Assembly: GCA_964401335.1 (NCBI GenBank)
Contig: CAYNYK010000002.1
Span: 75,198 to 139,197, forward strand
DNA length: 64,000 nt
Source: JAAYCU01 sp964401335
Lineage (GTDB): Bacteria > Planctomycetota > Phycisphaerae > UBA1845 > PWPN01
Direction: 5' to 3'
In this document: positions 8,413 through 17,192 of the stretch, piece after piece
Layout: each line of letters begins with the position of its first letter
How positions within the stretch are numbered: position 1 is the first letter of the stretch
The notes under the pieces: model-generated
Seen by the model: the letters and a program-made list of their open reading frames with translations, nothing else
Database searches by the model: none
Told to the model about the DNA's origin: nothing
Made by a program: the position numbers and the translations under genes

Positions 8413-8625
8413 GTGCGTGCTTTACGGGTCATGAAAAGAGTTGATCAGGCAGGCATGATTCAACTCCAGGATCTGCCTTTGCCGGCCGGGCAAATGGTCG
8501 AAGTGATCCTGCTCCCTATTGACGATGACATGACCGACCTGGCCCAGGCGAGCGAATCCGCCCTCGAGTTCTGGAACAATGAAATTGATGACCGGGTCTG
8601 GAACGATGCCCTATCGTCAACGTGA
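8413..8625 (+). CDS. Putative antitoxin of a MazF/PemK-like pair
   Basis: 70 aa from a GTG at 8413, with GGGAGG at an ideal seven-base distance. The N-terminal half (ALRVMKRVDQAGMIQLQDLPLPAGQMVEVILLP) reads like the beta-hairpin DNA-binding part of small antitoxins; the acidic C-terminus would wrap the toxin. It overlaps the following MazF-like gene by 20 bases (toxin start at 8606), the usual antitoxin-first arrangement. Expected to neutralise the toxin and repress the operon. Antitoxin identity rests mostly on position and size. Confidence 0.7.
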   Translation: MRALRVMKRVDQAGMIQLQDLPLPAGQMVEVILLPIDDDMTDLAQASESALEFWNNEIDDRVWNDALSST

Positions 8626-8977
8626 GATACTCCTGGTTCCCATACCGTTCAGCGACCTGACCAGCCGGAAGGTCCGCCCCGTTGTGGTATTATCCAATGA
8701 TGTCTATAACTGCGGTGGCCCCGACCTGCTCGTCGCGGGTATCACCTCGAACGTATCCTCCCGACCCTACACCGTCGGACTGGACACGCCGCAGTTGGAG
8801 CAAGGGGCGATAAGGCACCCGAGCATGGTGCGGGCGGACAAGATCTTCAGCATCGATCAAGCGATCATCCTTAAATCCATCGGTATCGTGCGTCAAACTA
8901 CGTTTGAGCAGATTCGTCAGCAGGTTCGCGACTTGATAGGGGACGCCCGACTCGATGAGGATGCGCAAAATCTTTGA
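8606..8977 (+). CDS. MazF/PemK-like endoribonuclease toxin
   Basis: About 123 aa from the ATG at 8606. Family hallmarks: MPYRQREILLVPIPFSDLTSRKVRPVVVLSND at the N-terminus (the SH3-like core with the catalytic R and the RPVVVLS strand), then ITSNVSSRPYTVGLD and IRHPSMVRADKIFSIDQ. MazF-family toxins cut mRNA at short sequence motifs. An in-frame ATG at 8579 gives nine extra residues; both starts are preceded by the same TCTGGAAC context. Pair with the upstream 70-aa antitoxin. Confidence 0.85.
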   Translation: MPYRQREILLVPIPFSDLTSRKVRPVVVLSNDVYNCGGPDLLVAGITSNVSSRPYTVGLDTPQLEQGAIRHPSMVRADKIFSIDQAIILKSIGIVRQTTFEQIRQQVRDLIGDARLDEDAQNL

Positions 8978-9137
8978 TTCGGACAAAAACGACAGACTCC
9001 TGTCGATTCGAGGGTATCTCTTCTGGCCGGCCGACAAATGTTTGGGGTTGGCTGGGGTATTCGATAGAATGTCTCGACAGGACTGAATACACCTTCTGCA
9101 AATCGCCGGACGGATTCCGGCAAACGAGGCAAATGTC

Positions 9138-10139
9138 GTGGCTGTCTACAAACAAATGAGTATCATCCGCGCGATCCCATCGCCACCGCGGCGGGCGGCC
9201 GATGTCCATAAAGGCGATTGCGGCCGCGTGCTGGTCCTGGCCGGCAGCCTGGGCATGTCCGGCGCGCCCGCGTTGGTCGGACTGGCGGCCTTGCGCAGCG
9301 GCGCGGGGCTGGTCACCATCGCCGTGCCTCGTGGCATTCAGCAGGCGGTGGCCACTTGCTGTCCGTGTGCGACCACCATCGGCCTGCCGGAAACGCCCAC
9401 CGGCCAGATCGACCCGCAAGCGGCACGATCATTATTCAAGGACATGGGCCTGCTCGACCCGGCGCCGGCCGGTAATCCACCGGACTGCCTTCTGACCGGC
9501 CCGGGTATCGGGCGCGGCGACGGCCGCTATGGCCGCGATTTCTGGGAACTGATCAACGCCTTCCGCAACGGCCCGCTGGTCCCGGCGGTGATCGATGCCG
9601 ACGCTCTGAACCTGACCGAAAAATCCAAACCGGATCGGCCTGACGGCTGGGACGGCCAGTTCCATTTCCGAACCGTCATCACTCCTCATCCCGGCGAACT
9701 GGCTCGTATGCACGGCGTTTCCACCCGCGAGATCCAGGCGGATCGTCGCGAGTACGCCATCCGCACCGCCCGAATGATGAAGGCCAGCCACGATTCCCTG
9801 GAATACACGCCGACCGTTGTCCTCAAAGGTGCCGGAACAGTGGTCACCGATGGCCAACGGATGTATACAAACCGCACGGGCAATCCCGGCATGGCCACCG
9901 GCGGCAGCGGCGATGTGCTCACCGGGATCATCGGCGCGTTGATCGGCCAGGGTATGGACAGCTTCGAGGCGGCCGTCACCGGCGTTTACGTGCATGGCCT
10001 TGCCGGCGACCTGGCCGCCCAAAAGATCGGCCAGATCAGCCTGATCGCCACCGACCTGATCGATGCTTTGCCGCAGGCGTTCATGAAAATCACGCGATCT
10101 CGAAAGAAAACCGCCGCGCGCCGATCGACGGGCGGGTGA
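9138..10139 (+). CDS. nnrD: ADP/ATP-dependent NAD(P)H-hydrate dehydratase
   Basis: 333 aa from a GTG preceded by GAGG; an ATG at 9156 is the alternative. It is the YjeF C-terminal (ribokinase-like) domain: KGDCGRVLVLAGSLGMSGAPALVGLAALRSGAGLVTIAVP near the start, ITPHPGELARM in the middle, and the nucleotide-binding NPGMATGGSGDVLTGIIGALIGQG near residue 255. NnrD repairs hydrated NADH and NADPH. The YjeF N-terminal epimerase domain, often fused to it, is absent here, so an epimerase must be encoded elsewhere if present. The DUF763 gene follows with overlapping or nearly overlapping coding. Confidence 0.92.
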   Translation: MAVYKQMSIIRAIPSPPRRAADVHKGDCGRVLVLAGSLGMSGAPALVGLAALRSGAGLVTIAVPRGIQQAVATCCPCATTIGLPETPTGQIDPQAARSLFKDMGLLDPAPAGNPPDCLLTGPGIGRGDGRYGRDFWELINAFRNGPLVPAVIDADALNLTEKSKPDRPDGWDGQFHFRTVITPHPGELARMHGVSTREIQADRREYAIRTARMMKASHDSLEYTPTVVLKGAGTVVTDGQRMYTNRTGNPGMATGGSGDVLTGIIGALIGQGMDSFEAAVTGVYVHGLAGDLAAQKIGQISLIATDLIDALPQAFMKITRSRKKTAARRSTGG

Positions 10140-10147
10140 GTAACATC

Positions 10148-11284
10148 ATGCGTCGTCAAATCGCCGATCTACCCCTGCATGGAGGCAAAGCCCCCGACTG
10201 GTTGTTCCAACGTATGCACCGGCTGGCCGGCTCGATCATTCAATTGATTGTCGCTGACGTCGGGCCGGGCGAGATGCTCAATCGCCTGGCTGACCCGCTG
10301 TGGTTCCAGGCCTTCGGCTGCGTACTCGGTTTCGACTGGCATTCCAGCGGGTTAACTACCGTGACCTGCGGGGCGGTCAAGGAGGCTTACCGGCGGATGG
10401 GTCCGAACCTCGGCATCCACGTGGCCGGCGGCAAAGGCGGCGTCTCCCGCAAAACGCCCGAGCACATCGCCCGCGTCGCCGACCGCCGGGCTTTGCAGGG
10501 CGACCGTCTGATCTACGCCTCGCGGACGGCCGCCAAGGTGGACAGTGCCGCCGTGCAGGACGGGTACCAAATCTATACCCACCATTTTTTCTTCAGCGAC
10601 GACAACGAATGGTGCGTCGTGCAGCAGGGCATGAATGAAACTGAGGGCTACGCCCGCCGTTATCACTGGCTGGGCAATACGGTGCGCGATTTCGTTTGCG
10701 AGCCACACAACGCCGTCGCCTCGCCGCCGAGCACAAGCCCCGACCTGCTGAACATGGTCGCGGGCGAGGCCGGACCGTCGCGGGAACGTTCGGCCGAACT
10801 GGCCCGCATGAATCCGGATCGACTCTTGCGTGAAATCACCGTCGGCCCGTCGCTTTTTCTGCCGGCCCATCATGCGGTCCATGATTCGGATATCAATCCT
10901 CAGAGATTGGGTAAAATCCTGCGACTGGTGCACGAACGTCAGCCGGCCGACTTCGAAGCCCTGCTCGGCGTACCCGGCGTGGGGCCCAGGACCGTCCGTA
11001 GCCTGGCCCTGATCGCCGAACTGATCTACGGAGCTGCGGCCTGCCGCAAGGACCTCACCCGACGATGGAATCCTCGTGACCCGGCAACCTTCAGTTACGC
11101 GCACGGCGGCAAGGACGGATACCCCTTCCCGATCGATCGGCCGACCTATGACCGCTCCATCGCCCTGCTCGAACAAGCCATCCGGCGGGTGAAAGGCGAT
11201 CCGGCGAGCAAGGACCAGGCGCTGCTGCGTCTGGCTCGGATCATGGAACACCAAGGCCAACGTGCGATGGGATCCGCTGACTGA
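10148..11284 (+). CDS. DUF763 domain protein with helix-hairpin-helix motif
   Basis: About 378 aa from the ATG at 10148; a GTG at 10136 overlapping the nnrD stop is also possible. The N-terminal RRQIADLPLHGGKAPDWLFQRMHRLAG is diagnostic of DUF763, a family found in archaea, Thermotoga and scattered bacteria. A helix-hairpin-helix motif (LLGVPGVGPRTVRSLALIAELIYG, near residues 275-300) suggests non-specific DNA binding. Conserved histidines and acidic residues (HHFFFSDDNEW, HHAVHDSDIN) might form a metal site. Probably nucleic-acid related; the activity is unknown. Shares strand and junction with nnrD. Confidence 0.85.
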   Translation: MRRQIADLPLHGGKAPDWLFQRMHRLAGSIIQLIVADVGPGEMLNRLADPLWFQAFGCVLGFDWHSSGLTTVTCGAVKEAYRRMGPNLGIHVAGGKGGVSRKTPEHIARVADRRALQGDRLIYASRTAAKVDSAAVQDGYQIYTHHFFFSDDNEWCVVQQGMNETEGYARRYHWLGNTVRDFVCEPHNAVASPPSTSPDLLNMVAGEAGPSRERSAELARMNPDRLLREITVGPSLFLPAHHAVHDSDINPQRLGKILRLVHERQPADFEALLGVPGVGPRTVRSLALIAELIYGAAACRKDLTRRWNPRDPATFSYAHGGKDGYPFPIDRPTYDRSIALLEQAIRRVKGDPASKDQALLRLARIMEHQGQRAMGSAD

Positions 11285-11405
11285 ATCCGCATCGTGAATG
11301 CCGGAGGGACGGAGCGATGGAGAGAAAGAGCAGCGAGGTAGTACTCCTGTTCAGGGAAAGTTATTCCCAAACCGGGCAAGGAGACCAACCGCCACATGCC
11401 ACATC

Positions 11406-12374
11406 TCAGATATGCTTTTTGAGTTTGGCGAGAGATTTGTCGGTAACGAATTCGACGCCGATTTCGGTTTCGTTTTCGTCAATCGGTTTCATGCGTCTGA
11501 CTTGCGCAGGTACCCACAACATGCTGCCCGATTGGCCGATTCCAAGTATGATCGTCGTTTCCGGTCGAATCAGTAAGCCGCCGGTCATCTCCCGCTCGAT
11601 CGGATCTTCCAAGGCATGGTTTTTTATCCGCAGACAGGCCCCCCCCTCCGACACGTTGGTGAGCCGGGCATTGATCCGTTTGCGCCCGTAATTGGTTTTC
11701 ACGATTAGTTGCACATGTTGGTGCATACTTTTCCGCGGATACCGTCGCCGGGATTTTTCCTTTATCTCCGGCTCGACCTCCGGCACTTCGCCGACCAGGT
11801 TTTTTATTCTTTTCCGTAACGAGGTTCCCAGTATCCCCCAAGAGAGGCGGGCAATATCGTAGGCCCGGACAACCTTATAGATTTCCTCGGCGATCGCCCT
11901 GAGTGATTGCATCTCCCGCAAGGAAGACTGAATCGCGGTGGTGATTTCCTGCGAAGGGTCTTTGGTCCTTTCAACGTCAAACGTCCCCTTTTGAAATGCG
12001 CCGATCTTGATGCCCCCTACCGTTTCGGTGCAATGAGCCACACAAATACAACCTGACCAAGAGACATCGTTGACGCTGATACTGGCCCGTAACCAGGTTC
12101 CCGGACTGATATAGATTTGGGAAATGAAACATAGACCGTCCTTGGAAATGTTGTAAAGCGGATATTCGACAGGCGGGCCTACGCCTTTGTCGGTCAATAC
12201 TTGAATTGTCACGGACATACTGAAAGAATAGCGTGGCGCATATCGCTTCCCCAGCCAGCGATCCTTCGGCAGGTCATCGCGGTTGTCAAGTGTCAAAAGC
12301 AAACCATCCAATGATTCCACTTGCTGTTTTAACGATTCCGATGACATGCATGCCTCTTCGTTCGGTAGTTCCAT
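11406..12374 (-). CDS. Tandem PilZ-domain protein
   Basis: About 322 aa; start uncertain between ATG at 12374 and ATG at 12347, the latter with AGAGG six bases upstream. Two PilZ domains are visible, each with both c-di-GMP motifs: RYAPR plus NISKDG in the first, and RRYPRK plus NVSEGG in the second. A helical linker separates them. PilZ proteins bind cyclic di-GMP and pass the signal to pili, flagella or exopolysaccharide machinery. No membrane segment. It is the first of three PilZ genes on this strand (11406-13838), next to a divergent FHA-GspE ATPase gene. Confidence 0.85.
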   Translation of the reverse strand: MELPNEEACMSSESLKQQVESLDGLLLTLDNRDDLPKDRWLGKRYAPRYSFSMSVTIQVLTDKGVGPPVEYPLYNISKDGLCFISQIYISPGTWLRASISVNDVSWSGCICVAHCTETVGGIKIGAFQKGTFDVERTKDPSQEITTAIQSSLREMQSLRAIAEEIYKVVRAYDIARLSWGILGTSLRKRIKNLVGEVPEVEPEIKEKSRRRYPRKSMHQHVQLIVKTNYGRKRINARLTNVSEGGACLRIKNHALEDPIEREMTGGLLIRPETTIILGIGQSGSMLWVPAQVRRMKPIDENETEIGVEFVTDKSLAKLKKHI

Positions 12375-12644
12375 GGCGACGGTTTCACGTTTCCCTTGGC
12401 ACGTACGATGCACGGTTCGACGGTCGTCATCCCGATATTCGTATCAACGCGGTCCTTTGCGTAACGATCATAAGCGTACTCCCCTCACACTACGGTATCG
12501 GCTATTTCCCACCCGCGCTCAGGTATGGCCGGGAGATGATCTTCCATGATGCCCGCAGCTTCCGCGGCCGCCGCGAGCTTAGTAACGGTTACCCCGAATC
12601 GGCCGATAAATAAGAGGCGGATAATTACTCCACTTCCCCCAAGG
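12375..12644. other. Spacer between PilZ genes
   Basis: About 270 bases between two minus-strand PilZ genes. Frames on both strands are broken or featureless. It presumably holds the promoter of the tandem PilZ gene, but no convincing -35/-10 pair was identified. Confidence 0.3.
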
Positions 12645-13130
12645 TCATTTTTGAGCAGATCCCATTTTTTCGGCGAAGGCTAGATCATGGGAAAGAATAG
12701 GGGTGGATCCCGCCGACTTCAGCAGGATTCCGACCTCGTGGTAACCCCGGCCGACATATCGGCAAAAACGCACCTGACCATATAAAAAAAGTGCGGGGTG
12801 GGTCGGGACATTAATCTCCACCTCCAACGGTTCATCAATCAAGAAACAACGACGCACCACAAGCCCCAGACCTCTTTGAGAAATATTTCTGGTCCGCCCG
12901 GGAAAAACAGTGATCGTGCCTTCGCCCGCCAAGAAAAAACGGACTTTACAGTCCACCCGAAACCGCTTACGTTTTTGATTCCGCTGAGCGGACGAATCCC
13001 GGTTCGCTTTCGCAAGATCATGCTGTTGGGAGCAAATATCCATATCATGAATAAGCTTGGCCAGGGTCGCTTCGTCACGAATAAACCGAGTTAGAATCGT
13101 ATGATCGATCTGTGGTACTTGAACAGCCAT
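12645..13130 (-). CDS. PilZ-domain protein
   Basis: About 161 aa from the ATG at 13130, with GGAG seven bases upstream; the frame is open further but the extra sequence is unlike the family. A helical N-terminal region (1-50) precedes one PilZ domain with RKRFRVDCKVRFFL (RxxxR) and RTRNISQRGLGLVV (NxSxxG), both c-di-GMP contact motifs intact. It shares clear similarity with the next gene upstream (13404-13838): both read CRVxRFF...GRTRNxS and end in FCRYxxxGxxExG, so the two probably arose by duplication. Confidence 0.85.
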   Translation of the reverse strand: MAVQVPQIDHTILTRFIRDEATLAKLIHDMDICSQQHDLAKANRDSSAQRNQKRKRFRVDCKVRFFLAGEGTITVFPGRTRNISQRGLGLVVRRCFLIDEPLEVEINVPTHPALFLYGQVRFCRYVGRGYHEVGILLKSAGSTPILSHDLAFAEKMGSAQK

Positions 13131-13403
13131 TCCCTTTCTCCGTTTGATTAAACTGGCCCTTCTTCCATTTCGGCTTGCAAGTAAGCCCACATTACCTATG
13201 AAATCACGACTCATCCGGATACTCGACTCGCCGCCTCCAATCGGGCTTGCCAGGGGCGATAACTTTCGCGCACGAACATCAAGATCGGATTCACTCACGA
13301 TATGGGCAGGCCGGCTCGAGATGCCGGACAAATCAGTAGCGGCGAAAAGAATCGAGCATCGCGAAATGGACCCATAACCGAATGGCGAGGATTCGCGCCC
13401 GAA

Positions 13404-13838
13404 TCAGGATCGAATCGTCGAAAACTCGTGCAATTGCTCGGAAAGGTGGGATTTTTGGGCCATCACCTTCATTTCCGCGCCGGTCTCGTAAAATCCTTTC
13501 GCTATGTAACGGCAAAAACAGACCGTTCCGGTAATATAGGTGATCGGCCGACCCGGCAGCTCGACCTCCAACTCGACCGGCTCATGAATTGAAAACATTC
13601 TTTTGGACATGAAGGAGAAGCCGCCCCGTGAGAGATTCCGTGTACGGCCGGTAATATCCAGAACCTGATGCTGTCCGGGAGAAAAGAATCGAATCGTGCA
13701 AATCACGCGGAAAGGCTGCCGTCGGCAGTGTCTTTCCTCAGCCTTGGTTGCCGAGAGCCCGGAGGTTTGCCGTTCGGCCCAATCATCCAATTCGTTCAGA
13801 ATGGCGTCTAATAACTGTTTGCTATGCTCAATGTTCAA
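13404..13838 (-). CDS. PilZ-domain protein
   Basis: About 144 aa. The best start is a TTG at 13838 with GAGGAAG six bases upstream; a TTG at 13853 is in frame. Helical N-terminus, then a PilZ domain: RRQPFRVICTIRFF and RTRNLSRGGFSFMS, c-di-GMP motifs intact, followed by the beta-strand FCRYIAKGFYETG. Paralogue of the gene at 12645-13130. Probable cytoplasmic c-di-GMP receptor; its partner is unknown, but the FHA-GspE ATPase lies 1.1 kb away on the other strand. Confidence 0.85.
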   Translation of the reverse strand: MNIEHSKQLLDAILNELDDWAERQTSGLSATKAEERHCRRQPFRVICTIRFFSPGQHQVLDITGRTRNLSRGGFSFMSKRMFSIHEPVELEVELPGRPITYITGTVCFCRYIAKGFYETGAEMKVMAQKSHLSEQLHEFSTIRS

Positions 13839-14183
13839 AGCGGGCTTCCTCAAGAGGATACAACTTTCCGCGGAACACTACTTGTTCAAAATCGGCCATC
13901 AAGAAGGGTCTGTTTACTAAATTTATGTTGATTGACCCTCGAAAAACCTTTGGCCATCAGGTGTTGTGGAAAATGGGTTAAATTCCCTGGAAGGGTATGG
14001 CCAATGAACATTCCTGATCGTCCGCGCCCCCGGAAAAGATCAACCTTACGATTCACTTTGCCTGGAGAATATCCGCGGGGGGCCTGGGGGCCGATTTGCA
14101 TTCCGCCGCGATGATGTTAACTTGTTGTCCATGGCAGAGGGCATTTCCGGTCACGCTTTATGACCATGGTAAGGAGTACTATT
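13839..14183. other. Divergent promoter region
   Basis: About 345 bases between a leftward PilZ gene and the rightward lipoprotein gene. It must hold promoters for both directions. The AAGGAG at 14170-14175 is the ribosome binding site of the lipoprotein gene. I see no RNA gene, repeat or intact coding frame. Confidence 0.35.
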
Positions 14184-14906
14184 ATGGTTTCCGTTTATCA
14201 GAAGTTCGTCGTCAACGCCCTGCTTGCGGGACTGATGCTTTGCGGCTGTCAAAGCAGCCAATCATCCATCCAGATTCGTGTCCCTCTCGACCGGCAGTAT
14301 GTTGTTAACGAGCAAGCGGATCGTCCCATAAAGGTAAGTCTACCGGGCGACCAGCCTTTTAACATCCATATCAAGCAAAGCAGCCAAAATCGTGGGGCTG
14401 ACGGTCGAGCAGAGAGCAAATCGGATGCCGACGCCGCCGGTCAAGCCTTCGGTTTCGCGGAAGTTAACAAAGGAGGAAGCGCCGCGGCGGAGTTCACCAT
14501 CGGACATCGCATCGCCAACCAGACCGAAAATCCCCAAGATCTGGCCATCGAACTCGATTTCCAATGGGTGCAATCTCTGCATACATCAGCCGAACCCGAA
14601 GCCAAAACGCTGGCCCGTGCCGAGCTGGCCATATCGGTTATCAGCGCCAAGGGAAAGACCCTGGCCACCATCCAAGTGCTGAAAACCGACAGCAATCAGG
14701 CCCGAGCGTCGGCTGAACTGCAAGACCACCGTGGGTTCTCCGTTTCTCTTGAGCCCAAAATGCATTACGATATCGTTCTGACCGGAAAAGTTGAGGCCAG
14801 GAGCGCGGCTGGACAGGAAGCCGAGGCCCGGTTGGAGGTGAAAAATCTCGGCATCAACCTGAGTTTTACCTCCGCGTCCCAGGAGACCACCCGGGCCGGA
14901 CCATGA
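14184..14906 (+). CDS. Lipoprotein of unknown function
   Basis: About 240 aa from the ATG at 14184, with AAGGAG at eight bases. The N-terminus VVNALLAGLMLCGCQSS is a lipoprotein signal with the modified cysteine about residue 23. The rest is polar with beta-type periodicity and no known domain that I recognise. It lies 39 bases before the FHA-GspE gene on the same strand and is very probably co-transcribed with it, so an envelope role linked to that ATPase (for example a pilotin-like or surface component) is a reasonable guess but not shown. Confidence 0.65.
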   Translation: MVSVYQKFVVNALLAGLMLCGCQSSQSSIQIRVPLDRQYVVNEQADRPIKVSLPGDQPFNIHIKQSSQNRGADGRAESKSDADAAGQAFGFAEVNKGGSAAAEFTIGHRIANQTENPQDLAIELDFQWVQSLHTSAEPEAKTLARAELAISVISAKGKTLATIQVLKTDSNQARASAELQDHRGFSVSLEPKMHYDIVLTGKVEARSAAGQEAEARLEVKNLGINLSFTSASQETTRAGP

Positions 14907-14945
14907 CCGGCTTTTTTCAGGGAGGCAACAGCCGAGGTTGTCATC

Positions 14946-16667
14946 ATGGCGGTAATTCAGATTCTTAACGAACAGGGGGCAAAGGTCGTTACCCTGCCGA
15001 ACGGTCCGGCGATCATCGGCCGTTCCAGCGACAATGATGTGGTCTTGGACGACAAGCTTGCCAGCCGAAAACATTGTTCGCTCGAGCCGGTCAACGGCGG
15101 GTTCATCCTTCGCGACCTCGGTTCGCGAAACGGCACGGGTATCCAGGGCAAACCCGTCAAGGAAGCCCGGCTCAAATACGGCGAGACGTTCACCATCGGT
15201 AAAACCGTCCTCCGCGTTTTTGAACACTCCGCCCCGAATATCGAGATTCTCGACTCCGCCGAAACGATCGTCGAGGAAATGGGCGACGACGAAGAGGCCG
15301 AGGCCCTCGAAGCCCTGGTGGCCGAGGCCGAGGAGGAAGAGGAACCCCTCGTTGAACAGGTCAATGTTTCCCAGGATGAAATCCTGGCCAAGGCCCGGCG
15401 CGATTTGAACAGCCTGCGTTCGGCCGGCGAAGATCCCGGTTTCGGCCTGGAGCAGGTCGCGCTTTTCGATCACCAGGGTAAACCGGTACATACCAGCGAC
15501 AAGGACGACAGTTCCTCCGAGGCCGTCCGCACGCTGCGCCTGCTCTACTACGGAGCCTTCCGCACCCGGGCCACCGACCTGCATTTCGACCCAGTCGAGG
15601 AAGGCTGCCAGGTCCGGTTTCGGGTGGACGGTAAAATGATCTCCGTCGTCCTGCTGCCCGAACAGCTCGGCCGGGCCCTGCTCGGCGTGGTCAAGATTCT
15701 GTCGGAATTGGACATCGCCGGACGGCAGGGTATCCAGGACGGCAGCTTCGTGGTCAGTTGCAACCGCCGCGTCGACAACCGCGTGTCCCTCACGCCTTCC
15801 ATGCACGGGGAGAAACTGGTCATCCGCGTTCTGGACTCGGCCACCCTCCCCACCCGGCTGGACAAACTCGGCATGCCCCGCAACATGCTCAAATCCATCA
15901 CCTCCCTATGCAAAATGGACGCGGGGATGATCATCGTCAGCGGGCCGACCGGCAGCGGAAAAACCACTACGCTCTATACCGCCCTGCGAACCATCGACTC
16001 GCGTTCGCGTAATGTGGTCACCATCGAGGATCCCATCGAGTACCATCTGGCCGGCATTACGCAAATCCAGGTCAACGCCAAAAAAGGCCTCGATTTCGCC
16101 CCTATCCTAAAATCTGTTTTGCGACAAGACCCCGATGTGATTCTAGTCGGCGAGATGCGCGACCGCGAAACCGCCCAGACCGCCCTGCAGGCGGCCATGA
16201 CCGGCCACCTGGTCTTTTCCACCCTCCACGCCCGCGACACCATCGGCTCAATCTATCGTCTCCTGGACCTCGGCGTTGAAAACTACATGATCGCCAACGC
16301 CGTCTCCATGTGCCTTGCCCAGCGGCTGATCCGCCTGCTCTGCGGTGAATGTAAAAAGGCCTACAAGCCCAAGCCCAGCCAGATCGCCCGCATGCGCGTC
16401 GACGCCCGCACCCTGCCGACGCTCTACGCCCCCACCGGTTGCCAGCGCTGCATGGGCGTCGGCTTCTGGGGTCGGGCGGCCATTTTCGAACTGTTGAGTT
16501 TCAACGACAAACTTCGCGACGCCCTCATCACCACCACCACGATCAAGGACATCCGCGACGCCGCCGGCGAGTGGTCGTTTCAGACCCTGCTCGAGAGCGG
16601 CTATCAGAAAGTCCTCGAAGGCCTCACCAGTCTCGAGGAAGTCGAACGCGTCGCCACCCGTGAATAA
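14946..16667 (+). CDS. FHA domain fused to GspE/PilB-type secretion ATPase
   Basis: 573 aa. Residues 20-92 form a forkhead-associated domain (GRSSDNDVVLDDKLASRKH..., DLGSRNGT at 57-64), which binds phosphothreonine. An acidic linker (105-140) follows. The rest is a type II secretion/type IV pilus ATPase: Walker A GPTGSGKTT (333-341), Asp box IEDPIEY (360-366), Walker B RQDPDVILVGEMRD (393-406), and the zinc-binding cysteines C466, C469, C499 and C502 typical of PilB/GspE rather than PilT. The usual N-terminal MshEN-like domain, which in MshE/PilB binds c-di-GMP, is replaced by the FHA domain. Powers polymerisation of a pilus or pseudopilus at the inner membrane. No other secretion genes are nearby. 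Confidence 0.9.
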   Translation: MAVIQILNEQGAKVVTLPNGPAIIGRSSDNDVVLDDKLASRKHCSLEPVNGGFILRDLGSRNGTGIQGKPVKEARLKYGETFTIGKTVLRVFEHSAPNIEILDSAETIVEEMGDDEEAEALEALVAEAEEEEEPLVEQVNVSQDEILAKARRDLNSLRSAGEDPGFGLEQVALFDHQGKPVHTSDKDDSSSEAVRTLRLLYYGAFRTRATDLHFDPVEEGCQVRFRVDGKMISVVLLPEQLGRALLGVVKILSELDIAGRQGIQDGSFVVSCNRRVDNRVSLTPSMHGEKLVIRVLDSATLPTRLDKLGMPRNMLKSITSLCKMDAGMIIVSGPTGSGKTTTLYTALRTIDSRSRNVVTIEDPIEYHLAGITQIQVNAKKGLDFAPILKSVLRQDPDVILVGEMRDRETAQTALQAAMTGHLVFSTLHARDTIGSIYRLLDLGVENYMIANAVSMCLAQRLIRLLCGECKKAYKPKPSQIARMRVDARTLPTLYAPTGCQRCMGVGFWGRAAIFELLSFNDKLRDALITTTTIKDIRDAAGEWSFQTLLESGYQKVLEGLTSLEEVERVATRE

Positions 16668-17049
16668 CGCAAACGCGACCCCCGCGACTTTTGCGTCTTA
16701 CCGTCCGGCTCGTCCAAGGGAGACTTTGGCGTATAAAGCACGCATCCTGGCCGGCAAGCTTAAGCGGATGTTAGGGCGGTCTACGGTGGTGGTGGTCAGC
16801 GGCGCCCCGCAGGTTGGCAAGAGCACGCTGTTGAAGTACGAATTGCCGGGTTGGGATACCGTGGTATTTGATCCCGCATTGGATATGGGTAATGCGCGAC
16901 AGGATCCTGACCTGTTCCTGGACAACCACCCAGCTTCGTTGATTCTCGATGAAATCCGATACGCTCCGGAATTGGTGACGGCCCTCAAACGACGCGTTTT
17001 ATCTATTGCGACAGTGAAGATACTGCCAGGTTCGCAACTATTACGATAG
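16660..17049 (+). pseudogene. Truncated AAA_14-type ATPase (N-terminal fragment)
   Basis: 129 codons from a GTG overlapping the end of the FHA-GspE gene. The sequence follows the AAA_14/DUF4143 ATPase pattern up to the Walker B region: VVVVSGAPQVGKSTLLKYELPG (P-loop GAPQVGKST), DPDLFLDNHPASLILDEIRYAPELVTALKRRV. After this the family pattern is lost and the frame stops (ILPGSQLLR, perhaps the remains of the following LTGSQ strand), so roughly two thirds of the usual 380-450 aa are missing. Most likely a decayed gene. An intact relative lies at 57095-58429. Confidence 0.7.
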
Positions 17050-17192
17050 GGATTCTGATAGGGTACGCAGGCGGGATGTGTAGGTCGCTAAAAGCATTCG
17101 AATGGGTTCAAGAACCGGCGGAAAATAGCCCGCCCTACGATTTGCTGATGAACACCCCCCTTGATTGCGGGGTTCAGGGATGATAAACCCCC

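Noticed and set aside
10352..11260. A 302-codon minus-strand open frame opposite the DUF763 gene
   Set aside because: DUF763 motifs define the plus strand; no family pattern in the antisense product.
14586..15806. A 406-codon minus-strand open frame opposite the FHA-GspE gene
   Set aside because: The FHA, Walker and cysteine motifs are on the plus strand; the antisense frame is a codon-bias shadow.
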